From Lachnospiraceae bacterium (lineage in GTDB: Bacteria; Bacillota; Clostridia; Lachnospirales; Lachnospiraceae): a DNA stretch of 24,707 nucleotides. The notes under the pieces are model-generated. The model worked only from the letters and a program-made list of their open reading frames with translations. It was not told the origin of the DNA and did no database searches. Location of the stretch: NCBI GenBank assembly GCA_019420465.1, contig JAHZHB010000077.1, positions 1-24,707 on the forward strand, written 5' to 3'. Shown here piece after piece: positions 7,404 through 14,821 of this stretch (positions are counted from its first letter, which is position 1; every line of letters starts with the position of its first letter). Position numbers and translations under genes: made by a program.

Positions 7404-7919
7404 GTGGAATATACTGACTTTGACTGCATATTCAGGGAGTATAGTCTGCTCGTTATGAAAGCTGCGTACAGCTATATCGCAGACTACCAGTTATGCGAGG
7501 ATATATGTCAGGAGGTATTTGAAAAACTTCATAAATCAGCAAGATATATCGCTCATGATGATTTAAAACCATGGCTGTTGGTTGTGACCAGAACGACAGC
7601 ACTGGATTATCGTAAAAAGCTGAAAATGGACAGGGCAGAGCTGGAACCACTGGAAAATGGTGAGACAGAAAGACTGTCAACAGAGCCGGATCCTTTGCGT
7701 CAGCTGATCGCAAAAGAAGAGACAAAGGAAGTGATCGATGCCCTGTGGGCACATGATGCCAGCGGACTGGAGCTGATGATCCAGGTGGAGATTGAAGGAC
7801 GTACAGTAAAAGAGCTTGCTGCCAGTCGGGGTATGACCCAGAACAATCTGCGCAACAAGCTCTATCGTATGCGTAAATGGCTGTGTAAGAAATTTCCTGA
7901 TGTGAAGGATTATTTCTGA
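7404..7919 (+). CDS. ECF-like sigma-70 family RNA polymerase sigma factor
   Basis: A 171-residue two-domain sigma factor. Region 2 (about residues 6-75) includes SYIADYQLCEDICQEVFEKL and a WLLVVTRTTALDYRKK segment typical of core binding and -10 recognition. Region 4 (about 113-165) has a helix-turn-helix with VKELAASRGMTQNNLRNKLYRMRKWL. There is no region 1 or 3, as in ECF sigma factors. The start is GTG at 7404; a GGAGG at 7385-7389 inside the end of the HIT gene is rather far away (14 bases), so translation may depend on coupling to the HIT gene. It converges on murG with a 10-base overlap. Its partner anti-sigma could be the DUF4367 protein at 9103-10053. Confidence 0.88.
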   Translation: MEYTDFDCIFREYSLLVMKAAYSYIADYQLCEDICQEVFEKLHKSARYIAHDDLKPWLLVVTRTTALDYRKKLKMDRAELEPLENGETERLSTEPDPLRQLIAKEETKEVIDALWAHDASGLELMIQVEIEGRTVKELAASRGMTQNNLRNKLYRMRKWLCKKFPDVKDYF

Positions 7920-8974
7920 TATTTGTGGATCAGATCACAGATCACAGCGATTGAATCCTGGCCCGGAGCATTTTCCATCGCCTCGCGATAGGTATCGCGG
8001 TCGGCATAGAGCTTTTCGATGGCATCCAGAAGAACCTGATCGGTGATCTGTTCTTCTTCAAGTACCATGGAGAAGCCCTGCTTTTCAAAGGAACGGGCAT
8101 TTAGGATCTGATCACCGCGGCTGGCACTGGCAGACAGCGGTATCAGCAGGTTAGGTTTCTTTAAAGCCTGCAGTTCACAGATCGCATTGGCTCCGGCGCG
8201 GGAGATCACGATATCGCTCATGGCAAACAGATCGGCCAGCTCCTTTTCGATGTATTCGTACTGTACATAACCGGTAAGGTCTGTAAGGCTTTCGTCCTTT
8301 TTACCCTTGCCGCACAGGTGAACGACCTGGAACTTCGGTAAAAGCTGTGGCAGGATATGGCGGACGGCTGTATTGACAGCCTGGGCACCGAGACTGCCAC
8401 CGATGATCAGGATGACCGGTTTGTCGGAGGTGAATCCGGTAAAGGCACGGCCCTTTTCGGGATCGCCCGAAAGAAGCTCCTGACGGATCGGGGTACCGGT
8501 CACGACAGCTTTGCCCTCCGGCAGATGACTCTTGGTCTCCGGAAAGTTACAGCAGACCTTGATGGCGGACGGAATACACAGCTTGTTGGCCAGACCCGGT
8601 GTCATATCGGATTCGTGAATGATGGCCGGGATCTTTAAACGACCGGCAGCGACAACGACAGGAACAGAGACAAAACCGCCTTTGGAAAAGACGATATCCG
8701 GCTTAAGCTTTTTTAACAGCTTCCGGGCTTCGCCAAAGCCTTTGAGTACACGGAAAGGGTCGGTGAAATTTTTCCAGTCAAAGTAGCGGCGCAGCTTACC
8801 GGAAGAGATGCCGTAGTAGGGAATCCCCAGCTCCTCGATCAGGGTCTTTTCGATCCCTGTGTAGGAGCCGATATAGGAGATCTGATAGCCCTCTGTTTTC
8901 AGGCGTGCGATCAGTGCGATATTGGGTGTAACGTGACCGGCAGTACCACCGCCGGTGAAAACGATATGTTTCAT
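7910..8974 (-). CDS. murG: MurG, UDP-GlcNAc:undecaprenyl-PP-MurNAc-pentapeptide GlcNAc transferase
   Basis: The enzyme transfers GlcNAc from UDP-GlcNAc to lipid I to form lipid II on the inner face of the membrane, the last cytoplasmic step of peptidoglycan synthesis. The 354-residue length is normal. Two Rossmann-like GT-B halves are seen: the N-terminal loop GGGTAGHVTPN (residues 8-18), the HESDMTPGLANK segment, and in the C-terminal half GGSLGAQAVN and SRAGANAICEL followed by the donor-binding loop. The ATG at 8974 is chosen over an upstream TTG at 8998 because AAGGAGG (rc of 8981-8987) sits just before it and MKHIVFTGGG is the family start. It stands alone, away from any division and cell-wall cluster, and opposite to both neighbours. 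Confidence 0.96.
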   Translation of the reverse strand: MKHIVFTGGGTAGHVTPNIALIARLKTEGYQISYIGSYTGIEKTLIEELGIPYYGISSGKLRRYFDWKNFTDPFRVLKGFGEARKLLKKLKPDIVFSKGGFVSVPVVVAAGRLKIPAIIHESDMTPGLANKLCIPSAIKVCCNFPETKSHLPEGKAVVTGTPIRQELLSGDPEKGRAFTGFTSDKPVILIIGGSLGAQAVNTAVRHILPQLLPKFQVVHLCGKGKKDESLTDLTGYVQYEYIEKELADLFAMSDIVISRAGANAICELQALKKPNLLIPLSASASRGDQILNARSFEKQGFSMVLEEEQITDQVLLDAIEKLYADRDTYREAMENAPGQDSIAVICDLIHKYQK

Positions 8975-9102
8975 GGAGTACCTCCTTGGTTTATACAATA
9001 CACAGAACCTGTTGCGAATTTCGTACAGGTATTCTATAGTAGTCTTATTATGTTACCCGCTTGCATAATTGTCAAGGAAAGAAGCGGACAGACAGGAGTG
9101 CA

Positions 9103-10053
9103 ATGGATAAGAATAAAGAAACAGAAAACAAAAAAAAGCAGGAAGAAATGCAAAAAGATGCGTCTGAGCTTTTTCGCAAAGCCTTCTATGCCAAGGCCGA
9201 AGAGATCGAGGACAGGGCCAAGGCCACCGAACTTGAGATCGACGGGGCACGTATGGAAGCTTTGTATCAGCGGATTCTGAAGAATGTGGCCGAAACGACG
9301 GGAGAACCGACGGGAGAACCGACAGAAAAACCGACGGGAGAACCGACGGAAGAACCGGATAAATCGGGAACACCTTTGGAACAGGCGGCGGAAAAGCAGG
9401 TTGAAGGAAAACAGATCGAAGAAAAAGAACCTGCGCAAAAAACGTCGAAGAAGATTCTTCCTATGTGGAAAAGACCCCTGTATCATACCGGTCGATGGGT
9501 GGCTGTACTTGTACTGGTCTGCGTCGGTGTGGTCGGCGTATCTATACAGAGCCAGGCAGGCAAAGATGGATTGTGGAGTTCCATACAGCGGCTGATTGGT
9601 GTGGATAGTCGGTGGGAGCAGAAGGATAATGATGAGAACAGGGAATATTCGGATCCGGAGGAAGTGAAGGCGATTCGTGATATAGAGGATAAATTGGGAA
9701 TATCCTTACCAGAGTTCTTTTATTGGCCCTCAAATTTATTGTTTTATGAATATAAAATTGATGAATCAACGGATACATTTACTATGGTTTATGAGAAAAA
9801 TGCAGAAGTTGTATATTTTGAGGGCTGGTATAATATGTCAGATGTATCGGCGATGAGTAGTTGGGAGAGTGAAGGAGAAGTTACTTACCAGGAGTATGGC
9901 GATGTAAAATATAAGATTGTTGAAGATAACAAAAAAAATGAAAAAGAAAAAGTATATTCGCTTGAGTGGATTGTAGATAATATCAGATTTTCACTGTCTG
10001 GGATTGATGATATGGAAGAACTTGAAAAAATTTTAGAAAATATCAAAAATTAG
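9103..10053 (+). CDS. Single-pass DUF4367-like protein, possible anti-sigma factor
   Basis: A 316-residue protein in three parts: a charged cytoplasmic N-terminus (1-60, predicted helical), a Thr-Glu-Pro repeat linker (66-85) and a basic segment; one membrane helix (WVAVLVLVCVGVVGVSI, about 132-148); and an external C-terminal domain (about 195-313) with the DUF4367 pattern (LLFYEYKI ... GDVKYKIVED ... WIVDNIRFSLSGI). This topology is that of membrane anti-sigma factors with DUF4367 sensor domains. The ATG at 9103 follows CAGGAG by 4 bases. From about base 9640 the sequence becomes much richer in A and T than the 5' half. The nearest sigma factor gene is 7404-7919, with murG in between. The anti-sigma role is inferred. 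Confidence 0.72.
   Translation: MDKNKETENKKKQEEMQKDASELFRKAFYAKAEEIEDRAKATELEIDGARMEALYQRILKNVAETTGEPTGEPTEKPTGEPTEEPDKSGTPLEQAAEKQVEGKQIEEKEPAQKTSKKILPMWKRPLYHTGRWVAVLVLVCVGVVGVSIQSQAGKDGLWSSIQRLIGVDSRWEQKDNDENREYSDPEEVKAIRDIEDKLGISLPEFFYWPSNLLFYEYKIDESTDTFTMVYEKNAEVVYFEGWYNMSDVSAMSSWESEGEVTYQEYGDVKYKIVEDNKKNEKEKVYSLEWIVDNIRFSLSGIDDMEELEKILENIKN
9298..9357 (+). repeat. Five tandem 12-base units encoding TGEP-type repeats
   Basis: Five in-frame 12-base units, consensus ACGGGAGAACCG, encode TGEP, TGEP, TEKP, TGEP and TEEP in the linker before the membrane helix of the DUF4367-like protein. Units 1, 2 and 4 are almost identical, which suggests recent slippage; unit number may vary between strains. 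Confidence 0.9.
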
Positions 10054-10131
10054 TGTGATGTTTACTTGAAAAAATCGTTTTCTTATTGTAGGGACAAGTG
10101 TAGTGTACCGGAAATATGTAAGGAGAGAGCA

Positions 10132-10659
10132 GTGAGAAAACGAAAACAGAGAAGAAACTGGTTTTGTCTGGGCTGCATCCTTGTGATGCTGTTGATGACA
10201 GCATTGCCAGTATTGGCTGACGGGGAATCAGATTGGATCATAGATGGTTCAAGGCTGACAAATGACGTAGAATCCATTTCTGAAGATTCTTTCGATTATA
10301 TCAAAGAACCAGTAAATGGTAGTGGTGTGGTGCCATTTTCTACCGAATATTTGATGAATGGTTATGCGCAGATCACTAATGCCGGTGGCGGTAAAGTGAC
10401 AGTAAGTGGAAAGACAAAAGCGTATGTTGTCTGTGATAAAGTAGAATTAGACATCTATCTGCAATATTATGACAACGGAAGCTGGGTTCACGTAAACAAC
10501 TGGAACTATTCTGTGAAGAATAAAGCCTACTTTACAGCAGAACGTACAGTATCTGTAAAAAAAGGCCGTTACTACAGAATCAAATGCTACCACGCAGTCA
10601 CCAAAAATGGTGTGAAAGAAAAAACTACAACCATGACCAACGGCATCCCCATCAACTAA
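10132..10659 (+). CDS. Small secreted protein, DUF6147-like
   Basis: A 175-residue protein with a clear signal peptide: basic RKRKQRRN, a hydrophobic core (FCLGCILVMLLMTALPV) and an LA-D cleavage site near residue 31. The mature part has a Ser/Asp-rich stretch and then a beta-rich domain with NGYAQITNAGGGKVTVSG and DIYLQYYDNGSWVHVNNW, resembling the DUF6147 secreted family of Lachnospiraceae. GTG at 10132 is chosen because AGGAGAG (10121-10127) lies 4 bases before it and the signal peptide starts there; a TTG start at 10066 has no good site. It is 78 bases downstream of the DUF4367 gene on the same strand, so co-expression is likely. Function unknown. Like the 3' half of its neighbour, it is relatively AT-rich. 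Confidence 0.75.
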   Translation: MRKRKQRRNWFCLGCILVMLLMTALPVLADGESDWIIDGSRLTNDVESISEDSFDYIKEPVNGSGVVPFSTEYLMNGYAQITNAGGGKVTVSGKTKAYVVCDKVELDIYLQYYDNGSWVHVNNWNYSVKNKAYFTAERTVSVKKGRYYRIKCYHAVTKNGVKEKTTTMTNGIPIN

Positions 10660-11107
10660 AAACAAAAACTTCATACTGCCCCGGCTGTCCCCTCTTCTCA
10701 GCCGCGTCCCACAGCCATCCCTGCATTGGGCCGCAGATCAGATGCGCCGGGAGGACAAACCAAAAAAGAAGAGGACTTCACCTGTGTTCAACTGTGATAG
10801 GACGACAGGTGAAGGGCAACTGAAAAACGGATACGATGAGATCGGATCAAACGGCTGTTGCTCTGTTTATTTTCCCAAAGAGCTCGATCTTTACGGTGAC
10901 ACTGCAAAAGCTCTACACAGGTCGTTTTGAAAAATCTCATCACAAGAACACAATAACCAAAGACAATGCTCGTAAAATCTTGCGGATCGGGATTGGGCCC
11001 CCGAGTGCTTCTGCATCATGTAACGTAAATTATTTTCTGGAAGCCATTTGCAAAATGCATGGGTATATTGCCTAAAAAGGCGACGTCTTGGAAAAAGTTC
11101 AAAAAAG
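10660..11107. other. Gene-free stretch, with one hairpin
   Basis: I see no credible gene in this stretch, which continues to the TSCPD gene at 11209. Short frames on both strands lack ribosome sites and recognisable domains. It contains a perfect 9-bp inverted repeat CTTCACCTG / CAGGTGAAG (10776-10784 and 10806-10814). On the - strand this is followed by a T-rich tail, but no - strand gene ends there. A smaller CGGCTG/CAGCCG pair lies just after the DUF6147 gene. The stretch may hold a decayed gene, a small RNA or a leftover of a replaced segment. Confidence 0.5.
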
Positions 11108-11142
11108 GAAGGCACCCACAGCCAATAGCTGTCGGTGCCTTC
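11101..11142 (-). terminator. Terminator of the TSCPD gene
   Basis: A 15-bp stem with one mismatch, GAAGGCACCCACAGC / GCTGTCGGTGCCTTC (11108-11122 and 11128-11142), has a 5-base loop. Read on the - strand it is followed by CTTTTTT. It lies 66 bases after the TSCPD stop. Confidence 0.85.
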
Positions 11143-11208
11143 TCTTTACGTTTTGCCCAACGATTTATGAAACCCATTTCCCTACAAATATAAAGTGATG
11201 CAAAGCGG

Positions 11209-11463
11209 TTATGCCCCTGCCTGCGCATCCAATGCCTGCTGGATCGCCTTAGCCAGCTGATCCGGACAGGATGTGGGTTTGAAACCACAGCGGATACCGG
11301 ACAGACGTTTTACAGCCTCTTTGGCATCCATACCTTCGACCAGGGCACAGACACCCTGGGTGTTGCCGGAACATCCGCCGACAAATTTGGCATCTCTGAC
11401 TTTACCGTCTACAAGTTCAAAGGAAAGAGAACTGGAGCAGACGCCTTTTGTCTTGTATTCCAT
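11209..11463 (-). CDS. TSCPD-domain protein (TIGR03905 type)
   Basis: An 84-residue protein carrying the name-giving TSCPDQLAKAI motif near its end. It has several conserved cysteines (GVCSSSL, GGCSGNTQGVCALVEG, RCGFKPTSC) that could bind metal or a cofactor. The TIGR03905 family consists of such short stand-alone proteins in anaerobes; the TSCPD domain is also found at the C-terminus of some ribonucleotide reductases. The biochemical role is unknown. AGGAGG lies 8 bases before the ATG. It is transcribed away from the MTA/SAH nucleosidase gene and ends at its own terminator (11101-11142). Confidence 0.9.
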   Translation of the reverse strand: MEYKTKGVCSSSLSFELVDGKVRDAKFVGGCSGNTQGVCALVEGMDAKEAVKRLSGIRCGFKPTSCPDQLAKAIQQALDAQAGA

Positions 11464-11500
11464 AAGATTTACCTCCTGTACTGCAAAATGTTACAGGTCA

Positions 11501-11553
11501 AGTATAGCAGATGTGAAAAAAAGATTCCATAAAAACCACAGATTTGCTATACT
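11501..11553. promoter_or_regulatory. Divergent promoter region between TSCPD and mtnN genes
   Basis: Two TATACT -10-like elements face outward: on the - strand at 11506-11501 for the TSCPD gene and on the + strand at 11548-11553 for mtnN. They form part of an inverted repeat (AGTATAGC ... GCTATACT). The matching -35 positions fall on the same central ATTCCAT and are poor matches, so one or both promoters may need an activator. Confidence 0.45.
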
Positions 11554-11651
11554 AAAATATAAAGCACAGCAGCTGTTATAGAAAACAGATATAAGCTGTA
11601 GCTTGAAAACGAACAAAAACAGAAACAGAACATATACAGGAGGTTTTGACA

Positions 11652-12350
11652 ATGAATGTAATCGGTATTATCGGTGCTATGGATGAGGAAGTCGCCCGTT
11701 TAAAGGAGCAGATGCAGGGCGTGCGCATCACGACAAAGGCGATGATGGACTTTTATCAGGGTTCTCTGGAGGGCAAGCAGGTCGTTGTTGTCCGTTCGGG
11801 TATCGGCAAGATCAATGCGGCAGTATGTACCCAGATTCTGGTGGACGATTTTCAGGTCAGTGCTGTGATCAATACAGGTATTGCCGGATCTCTGCGCAGC
11901 TGGATCGATATCGGGGATATCGTGGTTTCCACCGATGCGCTGCATCACGATATGGATGCGACGAACTTTGGCTATCCGCTGGGACAGGTGCCGCGTATGG
12001 ATGTGCTTTCTTTCAAAGCAGATGAAAAACTGGCACAGCTGGCCAAGGAGGTCTGCGAAGAAGTCAATCCGGAGATCCATGTTTATCTGGGACGTGTGGT
12101 CAGCGGTGACCAGTTTATCGCAGATGACGCCGTAAAGAGCCGTATCCTGGACAATTTCGGCGGTTACTGCACAGAGATGGAGGGTGCATCGATCGCACAT
12201 ACGGCATATCTGAACAAGATTCCGTTTGTCATCCTGCGTGCGATCTCTGACAAGGCAGACAACAGTGCTTCCATGGATTACCCGACATTTGAAAAGCAGG
12301 CGATTGAGCACAGTGTGCGTTTGACAATGGGCATGCTTAAGAAAATGTAA
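11652..12350 (+). CDS. mtnN: 5'-methylthioadenosine/S-adenosylhomocysteine nucleosidase
   Basis: This cytoplasmic enzyme cleaves adenine from methylthioadenosine, S-adenosylhomocysteine and 5'-deoxyadenosine, clearing products of polyamine synthesis, methyl transfer and radical-SAM chemistry. The 232-residue length is normal. The family start GIIGAMDEEV contains the catalytic-base Glu12; INTGIAGS (74-81), TEMEGA (174-179, ribose-binding Glu177) and RAISD (196-200, catalytic Asp200) are all present. The ATG at 11652 has CAGGAGG 8 bases upstream; a TTG six bases earlier is unlikely. It is followed 80 bases later by an unknown membrane-protein gene on the same strand, with no terminator between. 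Confidence 0.96.
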   Translation: MNVIGIIGAMDEEVARLKEQMQGVRITTKAMMDFYQGSLEGKQVVVVRSGIGKINAAVCTQILVDDFQVSAVINTGIAGSLRSWIDIGDIVVSTDALHHDMDATNFGYPLGQVPRMDVLSFKADEKLAQLAKEVCEEVNPEIHVYLGRVVSGDQFIADDAVKSRILDNFGGYCTEMEGASIAHTAYLNKIPFVILRAISDKADNSASMDYPTFEKQAIEHSVRLTMGMLKKM

Positions 12351-12430
12351 ATAAAAATCCGCCGGCTGTTCTAAATGAAAATGCGCCCCCATATACTTGT
12401 CTCATCAAACCGTAAGGAGGCAATGAGTAT

Positions 12431-13108
12431 ATGTTGTATGATATGATGATAGATCAGTACTTTTATTATGGCATTATAGCAGCCGGGATATTAGGTCTTG
12501 TGGGCATGTTACTTTCGGACCTGTATTACCGCATGATCCTTAAAGATCTGAAACGGGTACGAAAGGCCAGAGGTAAATGGATGAAAAGCTTTGTGACGGA
12601 ACTGGACAACCGCCGTACACTGCATCAGGAGATGGAAAATGCCGATGCTTTTATCCGCAGCCGCCTTGCCGAAGGAAAGATCCTCCGGATAGGGATCGGC
12701 GCATGGCACAGCTTTACCCGCCTGATGACATTTATCTGTGCCTGCATGACAGGGCTTTCCGTATATGCCACCTTTAAATATGCGATGGATATGACGGTGA
12801 GTCTTTCCTACCTGGCCGGAGGCGCCAGCGTATGTGCAGTGCTTCTGGTACTGCCTGTTGTATTGGGTATTTCCGGCAAAGCGGAGCATATCCTGGACAG
12901 CCTGACAGATTATATAGAAAACAGACGCCGCGGACAGGCTCCTGTGGAGGCAAAAGCCGCTGAACCGGCAAAAGACAGAGAACCGGTCCTTGAACAGATC
13001 GTATCCGGCATCCGCCAGAGTGCGGCAGCAGGAACGAAGTTTTCCGGGCTTCTCAGCAAGGATGAGGAAAATATCCTCCGGGAAGTGATACGGGAATATA
13101 TGGCATAA
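12431..13108 (+). CDS. Unknown membrane protein with three predicted helices
   Basis: A 225-residue protein that I do not recognise. Helices are predicted at about residues 13-33 (YGIIAAGILGLVGMLLSDLY), 96-118 (LMTFICACMTGLSVYATF) and 126-147 (LAGGASVCAVLLVLPVVLGI). The segment between the first two is a charged, helical, probably cytoplasmic region of about 60 residues. The tail is Glu/Lys/Ala-rich and ends in EENILREVIREYMA, a likely short amphipathic or coiled-coil segment. AAGGAGG lies 10 bases before the ATG. It may share a transcript with mtnN. The following hairpin (13274-13319) ends this transcription unit. No function is proposed. Confidence 0.75.
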   Translation: MLYDMMIDQYFYYGIIAAGILGLVGMLLSDLYYRMILKDLKRVRKARGKWMKSFVTELDNRRTLHQEMENADAFIRSRLAEGKILRIGIGAWHSFTRLMTFICACMTGLSVYATFKYAMDMTVSLSYLAGGASVCAVLLVLPVVLGISGKAEHILDSLTDYIENRRRGQAPVEAKAAEPAKDREPVLEQIVSGIRQSAAAGTKFSGLLSKDEENILREVIREYMA

Positions 13109-13273
13109 CAGCAGAATAAAAGCGGCTGTAAGGCCAGAGCGATCCACAAAAAGGTGTAACAGCGCCGGTGCAGGTCGTATGACCGGGCGTGGTCAGAGAT
13201 AGAAGTTGTGAGATATAGTATGGCTTATATAGCCCTGTTTCAAAAAATGGTCTTTCCGATCGTTTTTTACAGG

Positions 13274-13319
13274 AAAGAGGTCTGTCATCAGGTGCACATG
13301 ATGACAGACCTCTTTTTTC
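13274..13319. terminator. Strong bidirectional terminator
   Basis: A perfect 15-bp stem AGAGGTCTGTCATCA / TGATGACAGACCTCT (13276-13290 and 13299-13313), with an 8-base loop, extends by A-T pairs and is followed by a run of T on the + strand. It also has A residues before it that give a weaker U-tract on the - strand. It sits between convergent units: the membrane-protein gene (+) and the dehydrogenase gene (-). Confidence 0.92.
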
Positions 13320-13376
13320 AATGATATATATATTCTTGTGAATATGAAGTTCCTGCAAATCGAAACAGTCTGCTTC

Positions 13377-14336
13377 TTAATCCACGCGGTTTCTTTTTTC
13401 ACCGGCAAGAAAAGCTTTTAAGTTTAATGCGGCTTCGTTGACCAGACGCTGGCGTGCTTCCACAGAAGCCCATGCCATATGTGGTGTCAGCAGCAGTCTG
13501 GACGGATCCTTTACCTGAAATAAAGGACTGTCTGCCGGCAGCGGTTCGACTTCCATAACGTCAAGTCCTGCGCCTGCGATCTGTCCGTCATTCAGGGCGG
13601 CTACAAGAGCCGGCTCATCGATGATCGGTCCGCGTCCGACGTTGATCAGAAAGGCACTGGATTTCATTTTGGCAAAGGCAGCAGCGTTCATCAGACGATG
13701 TGTCTTTTCATTTAACGGTGCATGGATTGAAACGACATCGCTCTCGGTCAGCAGGGTGTCAAAATCTACCTGCGTATAGTCCGGATTGCTGTTTTTACCC
13801 GAGGTGGAATAGTAGATCACCCGGCAGCCAAAAGCTTCGGCGATCCGTGCTACACGTTTACCGATATTGCCAAGGCCGATGATGCCCCAGGTTTTGCCCT
13901 CAAGTTCCATGAAGGAAGGCATAAAATGGGAGAAGAGGCCGCTCTTTGTGTATTCTCCGGATTTTACATAGGTATCAAAATGTGCGATATGTTCGCTCAA
14001 TGCCAGATACAGGGCAAACGTATGCTGCGGTACGATGGATACGGAATAGCCGGCCACATTGGCAACACCGATGCCGCGTGAGCGTACATAGTCCAGATCG
14101 ATATTATTATAGCCGGTCGCACCCTCCAGCAAAAGCTTTACGTTTGTGGCCCCGGCGAGCGATGATTCCTGCATCAGAAGCTTGTTGACCATGACGATAT
14201 CGGCATCCTTAACTCGCTCCGGTACCTCCTCCTGCGTAGTCCGCGGCCAGAAAACGATCTCGTCTGCCAGTGGCGCAAAAGCGCCAAAATCGATATCATC
14301 TCCATAGGTATCCCGCTCCAGTATGACCATTTTCAT
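13377..14336 (-). CDS. D-2-hydroxyacid dehydrogenase (glycerate/hydroxypyruvate type)
   Basis: An NAD(P)-dependent enzyme reducing 2-keto acids or oxidising D-2-hydroxyacids; closest in pattern to D-glycerate dehydrogenase/hydroxypyruvate reductase. The 319-residue length is normal. The Rossmann fingerprint GLGNIG is at 154-159, and the catalytic set is Arg235 (NVGRGP), Glu264 (VEPLP) and His286 (TPHMAW). The NAD site continues into YYSTSG, without the Asp expected for strict NAD use, so cofactor preference is uncertain. The ATG is preceded by AGAGGA at 10 bases. The upstream 88-residue gene ends 18 bases before it, so the two form an operon. The terminator at 13274-13319 follows. Confidence 0.9.
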   Translation of the reverse strand: MKMVILERDTYGDDIDFGAFAPLADEIVFWPRTTQEEVPERVKDADIVMVNKLLMQESSLAGATNVKLLLEGATGYNNIDLDYVRSRGIGVANVAGYSVSIVPQHTFALYLALSEHIAHFDTYVKSGEYTKSGLFSHFMPSFMELEGKTWGIIGLGNIGKRVARIAEAFGCRVIYYSTSGKNSNPDYTQVDFDTLLTESDVVSIHAPLNEKTHRLMNAAAFAKMKSSAFLINVGRGPIIDEPALVAALNDGQIAGAGLDVMEVEPLPADSPLFQVKDPSRLLLTPHMAWASVEARQRLVNEAALNLKAFLAGEKRNRVD

Positions 14337-14354
14337 GTTACAGTATCCTCTCTT

Positions 14355-14621
14355 TTATTCCTCATCCAGTATCTGGATTTCCAGATAATCAAAATCGATA
14401 TGTTCTATAAAGCTGTCTTTGGTAAATCTTGTTTTATTGTGCCGCTTAAATTCCCGGATGTTGCTTTCGAGCCAGATCGGCTTGCCCAGATCAAATTCCA
14501 GACAGATCTCCTCGAGCGCCTGAAAAATCCGGTGTGTCCGTGTATCCACCGGCGGCAGAGAGATGACGGTATCTTTTACCATGTGGTTGTCCTTCCAGAT
14601 CTTTCCCCATAAACGAAACAT
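14355..14621 (-). CDS. Small conserved hypothetical protein, 88 residues
   Basis: Start chosen at 14621 (MFRLWGKIWKDNHMV) because GGAGG lies just upstream on the - strand; an open frame extends further but without a ribosome site. The protein is acidic and soluble, with KIWKDNHMVKDTVI, RTHRIFQALEEICLEFDLG and KPIWLESNIREFKRHNKTRF segments and a FDYLEIQILDEE end. I have the impression that short proteins with this pattern are common in Lachnospiraceae, but I know of no function. It is translated just before the 2-hydroxyacid dehydrogenase (18-base gap), so they are likely co-expressed. Confidence 0.8.
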   Translation of the reverse strand: MFRLWGKIWKDNHMVKDTVISLPPVDTRTHRIFQALEEICLEFDLGKPIWLESNIREFKRHNKTRFTKDSFIEHIDFDYLEIQILDEE

Positions 14622-14724
14622 ACGTGCGTCCTCCGTAGTATTTTCTGCAGTATATTTCCTGCATGTGAAATTCAGTATAGCGGATTTGTGGGGGGAAGTA
14701 AAGTCAGACGTATATACCACATTT

Positions 14725-14745
14725 ATTATTCCAATACGGAACAAT
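14725..14745. promoter_or_regulatory. Putative LysR-regulator binding dyad upstream of URO-D gene
   Basis: The dyad ATTATTCC-N5-GGAACAAT has the T-N11-A type symmetry of LysR-family operators. Its centre (14735) is about 64 bases before the transcription start predicted from the promoter at 14764-14792, which is the classical recognition-site position. It matches the dyads at 17940-17960 and 20682-20702 in arm sequence and spacing. Confidence 0.7.
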
Positions 14746-14763
14746 ACACGGGGCATATCGGAT

Positions 14764-14792
14764 TTGTCGTGGCAGGCCGGTGTGCGTATAAT
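14764..14792 (+). promoter_or_regulatory. Promoter of the URO-D superfamily gene
   Basis: TTGTCG (14764-14769), a 17-base spacer and a perfect TATAAT (14787-14792). The predicted start of transcription (about 14799) leaves a short leader with GGGAGG before the ATG at 14822. The LysR dyad lies just upstream. Confidence 0.78.
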
Positions 14793-14821
14793 GAAAAAAA
14801 GAGCAAGGGAGGTACCGGAAA

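Noticed and set aside
9034..9486. Phe/Arg repeat protein on the - strand
   Set aside because: The repeats are the complement of the Thr-Glu-Pro units of the + strand gene; no ribosome site.
10742..11075. Short frames on the + strand in the gene-free stretch
   Set aside because: They overlap each other in different frames, lack ribosome sites, and resemble no family; they could at most be remnants.
11700..12392. Open frame of 230 codons on the - strand over mtnN
   Set aside because: Antisense shadow of the nucleosidase, His/Cys-rich and without motifs.
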